Below, piece after piece: positions 1 to 8,939 of a stretch of 64,000 nt of DNA. Every line of letters starts with the position of its first letter. Within the stretch, counting starts at the first letter, position 1. This stretch comes from Asticcacaulis sp. ZE23SCel15 (lineage in GTDB: Bacteria; Pseudomonadota; Alphaproteobacteria; Caulobacterales; Caulobacteraceae). Location of the stretch: positions 791,001 through 855,000 of the forward strand of contig NZ_CP130044.1 of the NCBI RefSeq assembly GCF_030505395.1. Reading direction: 5' to 3'. The notes beneath the pieces are model-generated. The model saw only the letters and a list, made by a program, of their open reading frames with translations. It had not been told where the DNA came from and searched no databases. A program made the translations under genes and the position numbers.

Positions 1-4
1 TCGC

Positions 5-643
5 TTAGCCGACAAGACCTTTGATATAGGCCTTCATCTCTTCGTCCTGCGCATTGGCAAAGAAGTATTCTGAGAACTTCTCACCGGCCACAGCCGCCTT
101 CAGCAGGTCCTGATCAATGGTCTTGAGGACGGTCAGCATGTCCTTACAAGACGCAGCCTTGAGGTCCTTCAGGATGCCACGGTTCTTGGCCATGATTTCG
201 GCGCGCTCTTTCGGGTAGCCCAGACCACGCTCACCGTCGAACAGCTTACGATACACGTCCTGCAGGTTCAGTTCAGCGGCCCAGCCAAAGCCTTTGGCGT
301 AGGGCATGGAAATCGCGTTGCCGTCATTGATCTGACCAAACAGGAAGGCGTCGGTCGGGTCGATCACCAGACCACAGAAAACGCCCGGCATAGAGTTACA
401 GGCAAGCATGGCGCCCATACCGGTGCCGCAGCCCGTGACAACGAAATCGGCAGCTTTTGAGTTCAGCAGGATACCGGCCAGCAGGCCGTTCATGACGTAG
501 GTCAGAGAGGCCTTGTCGTCGGCGCCATACATACCATAGTTAAACACCGTGTGGCCGAGCGGCTCGGCAACCGTCTTGAGCGCGTCGAAAATGATGCCGT
601 TCTTGGCGGCCTGGCTGTTCTCGTTGATCAGAGCAATTTTCAT
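5..643 (-). CDS. RpiB/LacA/LacB-family sugar isomerase, candidate DhuI-type ketol-isomerase
   Basis: The protein (212 aa from the ATG at 643) has the RpiB/LacAB signature VTGCGTGMGAML, which binds the sugar in this fold, and a C-terminal extension longer than in a standard 150-aa RpiB. I chose the ATG at 643 because the fold begins there (MKIALINENSQ) with an AAAGA upstream; an extension to 694 is possible but unlikely. It diverges from a sugar ABC transporter in a pectin locus. Established knowledge: RpiB-like DhuI enzymes isomerise 4-deoxy-5-hexosulose uronate in unsaturated-uronate breakdown, in place of KduI. Assigning that role here is inference from context; pentose-phosphate isomerisation is the alternative. 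Confidence 0.8.
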   Translation of the reverse strand: MKIALINENSQAAKNGIIFDALKTVAEPLGHTVFNYGMYGADDKASLTYVMNGLLAGILLNSKAADFVVTGCGTGMGAMLACNSMPGVFCGLVIDPTDAFLFGQINDGNAISMPYAKGFGWAAELNLQDVYRKLFDGERGLGYPKERAEIMAKNRGILKDLKAASCKDMLTVLKTIDQDLLKAAVAGEKFSEYFFANAQDEEMKAYIKGLVG

Positions 644-767
644 GAGAATGTCTTTCTGCGTATTTATGCGTGAATATGCGCGTAGTCGCTTCAATAGCCC
701 CCGAACGTCGCCTCAGCAACCCCGCATGGCCCCAATTTTTAGCTTTATATATAATCGGCGTTGAAAA

Positions 768-781
768 TGACACCGGTTTCC
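768..781. promoter_or_regulatory. Putative LacI-type operator, imperfect copy
   Basis: TGACACCGGTTTCC lies in the divergent promoter region between the isomerase and the ABC transporter. It differs at two positions from the perfect palindrome TGACACCGGTGTCA at 8819-8832. The central CG is typical of LacI-family operators. This suggests both arms of the pectin locus answer to one regulator, whose gene is not in this window. Confidence 0.6.
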
Positions 782-831
782 TATACGAAGGATCACAATA
801 GCAAAAATAACAAAATACACAGCGGGGAAAC

Positions 832-1956
832 GTGACTTCAAGCAGCGTCAGGCTTAGCGCCGTCACCAAATCGTTTAACGGCACCGATGTCATCAAGGGT
901 GTGAGCCTTGATGTCAAAAAGGGCGAACTGGTCGTATTCGTCGGCCCGTCCGGCTGTGGCAAGTCCACCTTGCTGCGCCTGATTGCAGGCCTTGAGACCC
1001 CGACATCCGGTGAAATCGTTATCGCCGATAAGGACGTGACCTACGCCCACCCGTCAAAGCGTGGCGTGGCGATGGTGTTTCAATCCTACGCCCTTTATCC
1101 GCACATGACAGTCGAAGACAACATCGCCTTTGCGCTTAAGATTTAGGGCCGCCCCAAGGCCGAAATCCGCGCCAAGGTCCATGAGGTTGCCGAGATTTTG
1201 CAACTGGATCATCTGCTGCAACGCCGCCCCAAGGCCCTGTCCGGCGGGCAGCGTCAGCGCGTCGCCATCGGGCGTGCCATTGTGCGCGAGCCGGATGTTT
1301 TCCTGTTCGATGAACCTCTGTCCAACCTTGATGCGTCTTTGCGCGGTCAGATGCGCGTCGAAATCGCCCGCCTGCACCGCAAGCTCGGCGCGACCTCGGT
1401 TTATGTGACCCATGATCAGGTCGAAGCCATGACTTTGGCCGACAAGATCGTTGTGCTGCGCGCAGGGTTGGTTGAGCAGGTCGGCTCACCCATGACCCTT
1501 TATCGCCATCCGGCCAATCTGTTTGTGGCCGGGTTTATCGGCTCGCCGCGCATGAACATTTTACCCGCGACCTTTGCCGGATCGACCGCCGACAGCGTGC
1601 GTATCCAGACGGCGCAAGGCTCACTGATCATCCCGCGCAAGGATGTATCAAAACCCGCGTCTGATAAAATCCAGTTGGGCTTGCGTCCGGAATCCTTAAG
1701 CTTCGCCGTGCCCGGCGCAGAGGCCCACCTGACCGGCTACGTCACCCTGATTGAGCGCCTCGGCGGGGAAACCTTTGCCTATGTCGCCCTCAAAGAGTTT
1801 GAGTGCGAGCCGATCATCATCAAGCTGGACGGCGAAACCCCGGTTCATAACCATCAGGAAGTGGCCCTGACCATCGACCTGAAACGCGCCCATCTGTTTG
1901 ACGCGGACGGTATGGCGCTCGGCCACGCGCCCGACTTTGATCCGACTCAGGTGTAG
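832..1956 (+). pseudogene. Sugar ABC transporter ATP-binding protein (UgpC/MalK/TogA type), interrupted by in-frame TAG
   Basis: This is the ATPase of the CUT1 importer encoded just downstream. The frame opening at GTG 832 (GGGG before it) is a complete 374-codon MalK-type protein except for a TAG at 1144-1146 replacing codon 105. Upstream lie Walker A (GPSGCGKST) and the Q-loop (FQSYALYP). Downstream, in the same frame, lie the signature LSGGQRQR, Walker B ([12 protein letters not shown]), the H-loop (THDQ) and a TOBE/MalK regulatory domain. Neither half can act as an ATPase alone. The natural stop at 1954 is also TAG, so general amber suppression is unlikely. It may be a real nonsense mutation or a base-call error. 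Confidence 0.9.
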
Positions 1957-1964
1957 AGGCCGCC

Positions 1965-2858
1965 ATGTTCAATGACAAAAAAATTGGCTCGCTCTATGTC
2001 GCTCCGTTCGTCATCGGCTTTTTGCTGTTTACGGCCTTTCCATTCATAGCCTCATTCGTCCTCAGCCTGACTGATGCCCAATTGCAGGATCAGTTGGGCA
2101 GCGCCAATTTCACCGGCCTGCAAAACTATACCGAAATGGGCCGCGACGCGACCTTTCAGAAATCGCTCGGCGTCACGTTTTTCTATGTGTTCATCACCGT
2201 GCCACTTAAGCTGGCTTTTGCGCTGTTTATTGCGGTGGTTTTGAACTTTAAACTGCGTGCCATCGGCTTTTTCCGCACCGCCTATTACCTGCCGTCGATC
2301 CTTGGCGGTTCGGTCGCCATCGCCATTGTCTGGCGCTTTGTGTTCGCGGGCGACGGCCTGATCAATCAGGCCTTGGAGATGATCGGCATTACCGGTGTCA
2401 ACTGGCTGGGGGAGCCCAACACCGCCATGTTCTCGATCATCCTTCTGCGCCTGTGGCAGTTCGGCTCAGCCATGGTGGTGTTCCTGGCAGGCCTTAAAGC
2501 CATCCCCGAAGACCTCTATGAGGCCGCTGATTTGGACGGTGCCTCACGGATACGCCAGTTCTGGATGATCACCCTGCCGCTGCTGACGCCGGTGCTGTTC
2601 TTCAACTTCATCATGCAAATCGTGCAGGCCTTTCAGGAGTTTAATGGCCCCTATATCATTACCGGCGGCGGCCCGCTCAAATCCAGTTACCTGCTGCCAC
2701 TGATGATCTATGAGGAAGGGTTCAAATACTTCAATCTGGGCTATTCCTCGGCCCTGTCGTGGGTGCTGTTTGTCATCATCGCCGTCTTTACCGCCATCGC
2801 TTTCTGGTCCCAGAAACACTGGGTCTTTTATGCTCAAGATCGGGGAGACCAGAAATGA
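1965..2858 (+). CDS. Sugar ABC transporter permease, MalF/UgpA type
   Basis: A 297-aa inner-membrane protein with about six hydrophobic segments and the EAA loop (EDLYEAADLDGASRIRQFW) that contacts the ATPase. It starts 8 bases after the ATPase stop, with AGAGG in front, and overlaps the next permease by ATGA, which implies translational coupling. With its partner it should form the channel for oligogalacturonide or related uronate oligomers, by analogy with TogMNAB. The substrate is inferred from the adjoining GH28 and GH105 genes. Confidence 0.92.
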   Translation: MFNDKKIGSLYVAPFVIGFLLFTAFPFIASFVLSLTDAQLQDQLGSANFTGLQNYTEMGRDATFQKSLGVTFFYVFITVPLKLAFALFIAVVLNFKLRAIGFFRTAYYLPSILGGSVAIAIVWRFVFAGDGLINQALEMIGITGVNWLGEPNTAMFSIILLRLWQFGSAMVVFLAGLKAIPEDLYEAADLDGASRIRQFWMITLPLLTPVLFFNFIMQIVQAFQEFNGPYIITGGGPLKSSYLLPLMIYEEGFKYFNLGYSSALSWVLFVIIAVFTAIAFWSQKHWVFYAQDRGDQK

Positions 2859-3730
2859 GCGTGTCCGCACCCGCTGACGCCGGATGGCGTAAACACCTGC
2901 CGGTCATCAATGCCTTCATGCGCTACGGCATACTGATCATTATCGGTTTCATGATGCTTTATCCGCTGTTCTGGATGATCGGGGGATCATTTAAGAACAA
3001 TCAGGAAATCTTCTCCTCCATCGGCTTCATCCCGAAAGAGCCGACGCTGGATGGCTTTAAAAAGGGCTGGGAGACCTCGACCGAATACACCTTTGCGACC
3101 TACCTGATCAACACCATGAAGATCGTGGTGCCCAAGGTGATCGTAACGGTTATTTCGTCCGTTATCGTCGCCTACGGCTTTGCCCGTTTTGCCATTCCGG
3201 GTCGTAAGTTGTTGTTTGCGCTGCTGATGGCGACGGTTCTGTTGCCGAAATCCGTTTTGCTGATCCCGCAATATCTGATGTTCCGCGAATTTGGCTGGTT
3301 GGATACCTATCTGCCGCTGATCGCCCCGCAGGCCTTTGCGGTCGAGGGTTTCTTCGTGTTCATGATCATCCAGTTCATGCGCTCCCTGCCCATGGAGATG
3401 GAAGAGGCCGCGGTCATGGATGGCTGCAACAGTTTTCAGGTGCTGACCCTGGTCGTGGCCCCGGTGATCCTGCCCGCCATTATTTCGGTCGCGCTGTTCC
3501 AGTTCATGTGGTCGATGAACGACTTTCTTCAGCCCCTGATCTATCTGTCGTCGGTTGAGAAGTATCCGGTGGCGCTGGCGCTCAAAATGTCGATCGACGT
3601 GACCGAAGCGACCTCATGGAATGAGATTCTGGCCATGTCGACGATTGCTCTGGCGCCGTCCCTGATCCTGTTTTTTGTGGCCCAGAGATACTTTGTCGAA
3701 GGCATCACCTCCGGCGCGGTGAAGGGGTAG
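2855..3730 (+). CDS. Sugar ABC transporter permease, MalG/UgpE type
   Basis: The second CUT1 permease, 291 aa, with six predicted membrane segments and an EAA loop (MEMEEAAVMDGCNSFQV). The start is the ATG at 2855, which overlaps the previous stop codon; the reading frame remains open further upstream but inside the first permease gene. It pairs with the MalF-type subunit and is followed four bases later by the binding protein, so the four genes form one transcription unit. Confidence 0.92.
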   Translation: MSVSAPADAGWRKHLPVINAFMRYGILIIIGFMMLYPLFWMIGGSFKNNQEIFSSIGFIPKEPTLDGFKKGWETSTEYTFATYLINTMKIVVPKVIVTVISSVIVAYGFARFAIPGRKLLFALLMATVLLPKSVLLIPQYLMFREFGWLDTYLPLIAPQAFAVEGFFVFMIIQFMRSLPMEMEEAAVMDGCNSFQVLTLVVAPVILPAIISVALFQFMWSMNDFLQPLIYLSSVEKYPVALALKMSIDVTEATSWNEILAMSTIALAPSLILFFVAQRYFVEGITSGAVKG

Positions 3731-3733
3731 ACC

Positions 3734-5062
3734 ATGTCAGATTTGACTATATCCGCTGCCCGTCTGCATCGCCGCAACCTTCTGCTGGGGGCGGCCGCAC
3801 TCACCGGCCTGTCCGCCTGCTCAAAGTCCCAAACCTCATCGTCAAACGGGGGAGCTATCACCCTGCGGATGAGCTGGTGGGGCGGCACATCAGCGCACAA
3901 AGCCACGCTTAATGCCTTGCAACTGTTTGAAAAACGCCACCCTCATATCCGCGTGCGCGGCGAATATACCGGCTTCACCGGCCATCTGGAGCGCCTGACG
4001 ACCCAGATCGCGGGCGAGACCGCCCCGGATGTCATGCAAATCAACTGGTATTGGCAAACCCTGTTTTCGCGCGATGGCGAAGGGTTCACAGACCTTAATC
4101 AGCATAAGAATGAGATCGATTTCAGCCAGTTTGATGCCCGCACCCTGTCGATGGGCACGACGGCGGGTAAGCTTAATGCGTTGGCCATTTCCAATGCCGC
4201 CCGGCTGATGTACCTCAACAAAACCACCTATGATAAGGCGGGCCTAAGCCTGCCCGACACATGGGACTCACTCTTCGCACGCGGGCCGCAGTTTAGGGCA
4301 AAGCTGGGTGACGCCTATTACCCGCTCGATGGGTTGTTTCAGGATTTCATCGCTCTGGCGCGGTCATACATAGTGCAAAAGACGGGTAAGGCGCTGGTCA
4401 ATTCTGAGACCAAATCGCTGAACTGCACCCGCGCTGACATGCACGAATATGCCGGGTTTTACGCTAAGATGATCCGCGATCATGTCTGGCCCAGCGCGCA
4501 GGTGCGGGCCTCTTACGGCTATCTGCCGCAGCAGGAAATGCGGCCATGGATCAACGGGGAATTCGCCGGCACCTATCAGTGGAACAGCGCCATTGAAAAA
4601 TATACCGACACCCTGGCTGGCAAGCAGGAAGTGGCGCTGGCGCCCTATCCGATGCGGCCAGGGGCGACCGATGCCGGATTGCTGTACCGGCCATCGATGA
4701 TGTTTGCGGTTAATGCCAAATCCCAGCATCCGCGCGAAGCCGCTATGCTGATCAACTTCTTGCTCAATGACCCTGAAGGGGTGCGGGCGATGGAGACCAA
4801 ACGCGGCGTACCGGTCTCAAAAGTCGCGCAAAAAATCCTGCGTGACGACGGTCTGATCGGCAAGCTTCAGCAGGATAGCGAAGACATGCTGGCCCGCCTG
4901 CCCATCAATGTGCTGGAAAGCCCCTATTTCGAGCACCCGCGCGTACGCGACGGGTTTCAGGATATCTTAGAAGCCTTTGGATATGGCAAGATTACCTTAG
5001 AGCAGGCCGGTGATGCGCTTTATGATGACATCAACGCCATCCTGCACCGGATCATCCGCTAA
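3734..5062 (+). CDS. Extracellular solute-binding lipoprotein of the sugar ABC transporter (family 1)
   Basis: A 442-aa periplasmic sugar-binding protein. The N-terminus has a twin-arginine-like stretch (HRRNLLLGAAALTG) leading to a lipobox LSAC, so it is probably a lipoprotein held in the inner membrane. The body is family-1 solute-binding protein (MalE/TogB-like), with typical segments such as APDVMQINWYW near the N-terminal lobe and a C-terminal helical lobe. It delivers the ligand to the two permeases encoded upstream. The ligand is likely an oligogalacturonide, because a polygalacturonase follows two bases downstream. Confidence 0.9.
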   Translation: MSDLTISAARLHRRNLLLGAAALTGLSACSKSQTSSSNGGAITLRMSWWGGTSAHKATLNALQLFEKRHPHIRVRGEYTGFTGHLERLTTQIAGETAPDVMQINWYWQTLFSRDGEGFTDLNQHKNEIDFSQFDARTLSMGTTAGKLNALAISNAARLMYLNKTTYDKAGLSLPDTWDSLFARGPQFRAKLGDAYYPLDGLFQDFIALARSYIVQKTGKALVNSETKSLNCTRADMHEYAGFYAKMIRDHVWPSAQVRASYGYLPQQEMRPWINGEFAGTYQWNSAIEKYTDTLAGKQEVALAPYPMRPGATDAGLLYRPSMMFAVNAKSQHPREAAMLINFLLNDPEGVRAMETKRGVPVSKVAQKILRDDGLIGKLQQDSEDMLARLPINVLESPYFEHPRVRDGFQDILEAFGYGKITLEQAGDALYDDINAILHRIIR

Positions 5063-5064
5063 TT

Positions 5065-6621
5065 ATGGAACCGGACACGCCGCGCCTGAACCTGATTGCC
5101 GATCTGCCCACGGCCCTGACGTTTGAAATCAGCGACGGCAGCGTCTACCGCGCAGATACGGCGCGTGAAGTCTACGTTAATGGCGAACTGGCGCTGACAA
5201 CGGACCTGAACGTCTTTACGCTGGGCGGGTTAAAGCCAGACACCCTCTATAAAATATCACTGGGTCACGAAGACATTGTGGCCCGGACTTTGACCTGCAA
5301 AGCCGTGCTCGACCCACGCGCCTTCGGAGCCAAGGGTGATGGCGTCAGCGACGATACCCATGCGCTGCAAGCCGCTATTTCCGCCTGCCCCTGCGATGGC
5401 CGAGTGCGGCTGTCGGCAGGCGATTATGTCAGCGGGCCGTTGTTTATAAAAAGCGATATAGCGTTTGAAATCGCCAAAGGAGCGCACCTTCTGGGACGGC
5501 GTGAGACCGATAACTGGCCGATTCTGCCCGGAACGCTTTACGACGATGACGGCCATGAAAAAACCTGGCTGGGCTCATGGGAAGGTGAGGCGCTGGCGTG
5601 TCATGCCGCCCTGATCAACATCATCGCCGCGCGCAATGTCATGATCTATGGCGAAGGGGAAATCGATGGGCGGGCAGGTTTTGATACGTGGTGGTCACGG
5701 ACCAAGACTCCGTTCGGCGAAGGCGATCACGCCGCCTGGCGGCCGCGCCTGATTTCCATCATCGACAGCGAAAAAATAACCCTCGAAGGCCTGACGTTCG
5801 CCAACAGCCCGTCATGGACGATCCACCCGCTGAATAGTCGCTGGCTGACCTTTACCAATCTGCAAATCAAGGCCCCCTCCGACAGCCCCAATACCGATGG
5901 CCTGAACCCTGAAAGCTGTACTGACGTCAAAATCAGCGGCATTCACTTCACGGTCGGCGATGACTGCATCGCGCTCAAATCCGGCAAGATCAGCATGGCC
6001 CGCAAAGCTCTGCGCCCGACCCGACGGGTCAGCATCTCAAACTGCTGGATGCAGAACGGACACGGTGCCATCGTCATCGGCTCAGAAATGGCCTGCGGCG
6101 TTTATGACGTTAAGGTGCAGAATTGTCTGTTTACCGGCACGGATCGCGGCCTGCGCATCAAGACCCGGCGCGGGCGCGGTAAGGATGCCGTGGCGTCCAA
6201 TATCCGTTTTGATAATATCCGCATGAAAAATGTCGGCACAGCCTTTGTGATCAACAGCTTTTACTGGTGCGATCCGGACGGCAAGACCGACTATGTCGGC
6301 AACCGCAATCCTTTCCCCATTGATGACCGCACGCCGTCTATCGGTGATATCACCCTGACGCGCATATATTGCGATCAAACCCGCCATGCAGCCGCCTATC
6401 TGCTCGGCCTGCCGGAACAACCGATCGACGGCATCCATATCGATGATTTCCGGGTCAGCTTTTCAGAGACCGCCGACGCCGGGTTTCCGGATATGGCTGC
6501 CTCCATTCCCGCCGTCGCCCGCAAAGGGCTCTATATCTGCAATGCCCGTAATGTCAGCCTCAATAACCTGTCCCTCAAAGGCTATCTGGGACAGGAAATC
6601 GAACTGGAAAATGTCCTATGA
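5065..6621 (+). CDS. Glycoside hydrolase family 28, cytoplasmic exo-polygalacturonase type
   Basis: A 518-aa right-handed beta-helix pectinase. An N-terminal FnIII-like module (about residues 1-85) precedes the GH28 start FGAKGDGVSDDT. Catalytic-site motifs are intact: NTDGLNP (Asp278), GDDCIALKSG (Asp299, Asp300), GHGAIVIGSE (His333) and RIK (Arg364-Lys366). FnIII plus GH28 is the architecture of bacterial exo-polygalacturonases, which release uronates from chain ends. No signal peptide is present, so it should work in the cytoplasm on oligomers imported by the ABC transporter. It overlaps the GH105 gene by ATGA. Confidence 0.92.
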   Translation: MEPDTPRLNLIADLPTALTFEISDGSVYRADTAREVYVNGELALTTDLNVFTLGGLKPDTLYKISLGHEDIVARTLTCKAVLDPRAFGAKGDGVSDDTHALQAAISACPCDGRVRLSAGDYVSGPLFIKSDIAFEIAKGAHLLGRRETDNWPILPGTLYDDDGHEKTWLGSWEGEALACHAALINIIAARNVMIYGEGEIDGRAGFDTWWSRTKTPFGEGDHAAWRPRLISIIDSEKITLEGLTFANSPSWTIHPLNSRWLTFTNLQIKAPSDSPNTDGLNPESCTDVKISGIHFTVGDDCIALKSGKISMARKALRPTRRVSISNCWMQNGHGAIVIGSEMACGVYDVKVQNCLFTGTDRGLRIKTRRGRGKDAVASNIRFDNIRMKNVGTAFVINSFYWCDPDGKTDYVGNRNPFPIDDRTPSIGDITLTRIYCDQTRHAAAYLLGLPEQPIDGIHIDDFRVSFSETADAGFPDMAASIPAVARKGLYICNARNVSLNNLSLKGYLGQEIELENVL

Positions 6622-7793
6622 TGAACCTATCCCACAACATCCCCGTCGATGTCATTGATGCACCCATGCGTCGAGCCTTTACGGTGAGCAACGCGACTAT
6701 CCGCACCCTGTCGAAATTTGGCGCTCAGGTGCCGGTATTTATCGGCAACTATTTCAAAAGCTGGGAACCGTACCGTCCGTACTGGAACTACGAAGACGGC
6801 ATCGTCTGGAAAGGCGCGCTCGATCTTTATCAAACCACCAAGGATGAAGCGTTTCTGGACTACATCCTGAAAGAAATGGAAACCCGCGTTCTGCCTGATG
6901 GCTCCATGCCGACCTTCCTGCCGACAGAATATAATATCGACCACATTAATGGCGGTAAGATCCTGTTTCCGCTTTATGAAGTCACAGGTGAGGATCGTTT
7001 CCGTAAAGCGATGGATATCCAGTTCGCTCAGTTGAAAGACCATCCGCGCACGAAATCCGGCAACTATTGGCATAAGCAGATCTACCCGCATCAGGTCTGG
7101 CTCGACGGCATGTTCATGGCTCAACCGTTTCAGGTCGCCTATGCCCGCATCACCGGCAATGAAGCTTTGTTTGCCGACAGCGTGCAGCAGTTTTCCAATG
7201 TTGACCGTTTGCTGAAAAAAGATAACGGCCTCTATTTCCACGGCTGGGACGAAAGCCGTCAGGAGCGCTGGTCGAACCCGGACACCGGCCTGTCGCCCAA
7301 TGTCTGGGGCCGCGCTATGGGTTGGTGGATCGGGGCCCTGGTCGAATCCTATGAACATTCCACGGGTCTGGATGAGGCTGGCCGGGCCGAAATTGCCCGC
7401 ATCACGCGCGATACCTTGAGCGCTCTTTTGAAATTCCGCTCTGATAACGGCCTGTGGTATCAGGTCGTCGATCAGGGCGATCGCGCCGGTAATTACGAAG
7501 AAGCCTCGGCCTCACTCATGATTTCATACGGCCTGATGAAGGCGGCCCGCCTTGGGATCGTCGGCGATGCCGAACGTATCGCCGGTCGCGACAGCCTTCA
7601 GTCCGCCATTGACCGCTTCCTGACGCCAACCGCGCTGAACGGCATTTGCGGGGTCGCGGGCCTTGGCAATGTGCCCTATCGCGACGGCACGTTTGCGTAT
7701 TATATGTCTGAAAAAATCACCCCCAATGACCCCAAGGGTGTCGGGGCGTTGATGTGGAGCCTGAGTGAAGGCCTGAATGAAGGAAAAGCCTGA
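6618..7793 (+). CDS. Glycoside hydrolase family 105, unsaturated rhamnogalacturonyl/galacturonyl hydrolase
   Basis: A 391-aa (alpha/alpha)6-barrel enzyme of the YteR/RhiN family. It removes the 4,5-unsaturated uronate left at the non-reducing end by pectate or rhamnogalacturonan lyases, using hydration of the double bond. Visible family motifs include YWNYEDGIVWKG, the catalytic-Asp segment HQVWLDGMFMAQPF (Asp163) and WGRAMGWW. There is no signal peptide, so it acts in the cytoplasm. Its product rearranges to 4-deoxy-5-hexosulose uronate, the expected substrate of the isomerase at 5-643. The ATG at 6621 is an alternative start. Confidence 0.92.
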   Translation: MMNLSHNIPVDVIDAPMRRAFTVSNATIRTLSKFGAQVPVFIGNYFKSWEPYRPYWNYEDGIVWKGALDLYQTTKDEAFLDYILKEMETRVLPDGSMPTFLPTEYNIDHINGGKILFPLYEVTGEDRFRKAMDIQFAQLKDHPRTKSGNYWHKQIYPHQVWLDGMFMAQPFQVAYARITGNEALFADSVQQFSNVDRLLKKDNGLYFHGWDESRQERWSNPDTGLSPNVWGRAMGWWIGALVESYEHSTGLDEAGRAEIARITRDTLSALLKFRSDNGLWYQVVDQGDRAGNYEEASASLMISYGLMKAARLGIVGDAERIAGRDSLQSAIDRFLTPTALNGICGVAGLGNVPYRDGTFAYYMSEKITPNDPKGVGALMWSLSEGLNEGKA

Positions 7794-8638
7794 TGCCGTT
7801 AAAAGATATTGCCAAAAACTTCGTCACCGCCCGTCGTTCGGCGGCCGCCTTGACGGATTATCCGGGCACGATCCCGTCGGTTTTGGATAAGTCCTACTTC
7901 ATTCAGGATCAGGCCATCGCCCTCTGGGATAAGCCGGTCATTGGCTGGAAAATCGGCCGACTGGCGCCGGAGCGTCAGGCCGAACATGGCACGGAACGTC
8001 TGGCCGGGCCGATCTTTCAACCCATGTTCAAGCCTTATCATGGTGAGCCCGTTCATGTGCCGGTGTTTGAGCATGGCTTTGCCGCCGTTGAGGCTGAATA
8101 TGTCTTCCGCATCGGCAAGGACGCCCCGGTCGCCAAAACAGATTATACGGAGGCCGAAGCGCTGGATCTGATTGATGCCATGTTCGCCGGTATCGAAATG
8201 GCAGGATCGCCATTGCCGACTATAAATAAGCTCGGCCCTACCGTCGTGGCGTCGGATTTCGGCAATAATTTCGGCCTGATTTTGGGGCCGCAACTGATGG
8301 CCTTTGATGAGACATCCACGATCGGCGATCTGGATGAAAACGCCGTGAAGGCGTTTCGTGCCACTACTGAAATCGACGGCCATGTGGTCGGCCAGGGCGG
8401 CCTGTTCACCATGCCCGGTGGCCCGCTCAAGGCCATCGGCTGGCTGGCCGGGCATCTGGCACGTCGTCAAAAACCGCTGCGCAAAGGCCAGTTGATCTCA
8501 TCGGGGGCGACCACCGGTATTCATGACATACTGATCGGTCAGGCCGCCACAGTCCGCTTCGATAGCCCAAATCTGTCGCCAACCGAGTTGAAACTGCAAA
8601 CCTATCGCCTGGAATCAGACGGCCCTGAGCTAGCCTGA
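7793..8638 (+). CDS. 2-keto-4-pentenoate hydratase / fumarylacetoacetate hydrolase-family protein
   Basis: A 281-aa protein of the MhpD-like FAH superfamily: VIGWKIG, then EAEYVFRIGKD, GIEMAGSP, and the C-terminal LISSGATTGIHDI and VRFDS segments. The family uses a divalent metal to hydrate or cleave 2-keto acids. It shares one base with the GH105 stop, so it belongs to the same operon. A step on a keto-deoxy sugar acid from pectin side chains is plausible, but the substrate cannot be read from sequence. Confidence 0.8.
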   Translation: MPLKDIAKNFVTARRSAAALTDYPGTIPSVLDKSYFIQDQAIALWDKPVIGWKIGRLAPERQAEHGTERLAGPIFQPMFKPYHGEPVHVPVFEHGFAAVEAEYVFRIGKDAPVAKTDYTEAEALDLIDAMFAGIEMAGSPLPTINKLGPTVVASDFGNNFGLILGPQLMAFDETSTIGDLDENAVKAFRATTEIDGHVVGQGGLFTMPGGPLKAIGWLAGHLARRQKPLRKGQLISSGATTGIHDILIGQAATVRFDSPNLSPTELKLQTYRLESDGPELA

Positions 8639-8664
8639 CGCACGCCTATAAGATGAAATTAACA

Positions 8665-8693
8665 GCAAAAGCGGCTTAAAATGCCGCTTTTGC
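8665..8693 (+). terminator. Hairpin after the pectin operon
   Basis: An 11-bp perfect stem (GCAAAAGCGGC / GCCGCTTTTGC) with a 7-base loop starts 27 bases after the FAH-family stop. The T-run is part of the stem, so termination may be partial. Confidence 0.6.
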
Positions 8694-8787
8694 GGCATCG
8701 GGGCACCCGATAATATGGCAGAATTGCCACTTTTGACAACAACGTCATTTCCATACTTGTTTTATTAAATCATATATGCGTACCATA

Positions 8788-8801
8788 TGCCACCGGTGTC
8801 A
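8788..8801. promoter_or_regulatory. Operator copy 1 before the TonB-dependent receptor
   Basis: TGCCACCGGTGTCA differs by one base from the perfect palindrome 31 bp downstream (centre to centre, about three helical turns). It covers the -35 region of the receptor promoter. Confidence 0.75.
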
Positions 8802-8806
8802 TGGAT

Positions 8807-8812
8807 TATAAT
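8807..8812 (+). promoter_or_regulatory. -10 element of the TonB-dependent receptor gene
   Basis: A perfect TATAAT lies between the two operator copies. No good -35 hexamer is seen at the right distance; the upstream operator occupies that place. Confidence 0.55.
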
Positions 8813-8818
8813 GGCCCA

Positions 8819-8832
8819 TGACACCGGTGTCA
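8819..8832. promoter_or_regulatory. Operator copy 2, perfect 14-bp palindrome
   Basis: TGACACCGGTGTCA is a perfect inverted repeat just after the -10 box, over the expected transcription start. Together with the site at 8788 it flanks the promoter, the arrangement expected for repression, possibly with looping, by a LacI-family protein. Confidence 0.8.
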
Positions 8833-8939
8833 AATTTTTAGCCGAAGCGGGGCGTCATTCCGGTGCCCTCAAAACAATGACTGATCAGCCACCTCATAAA
8901 TGAGGGGCATGATCAATGGCAAAAACGGGGAGTTGATCT

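Noticed and set aside
1144-1146. Amber readthrough or recoding of TAG in the ABC ATPase
   Set aside because: The same gene and several neighbours end with TAG, and no recoding signal is visible; mutation or error is simpler.
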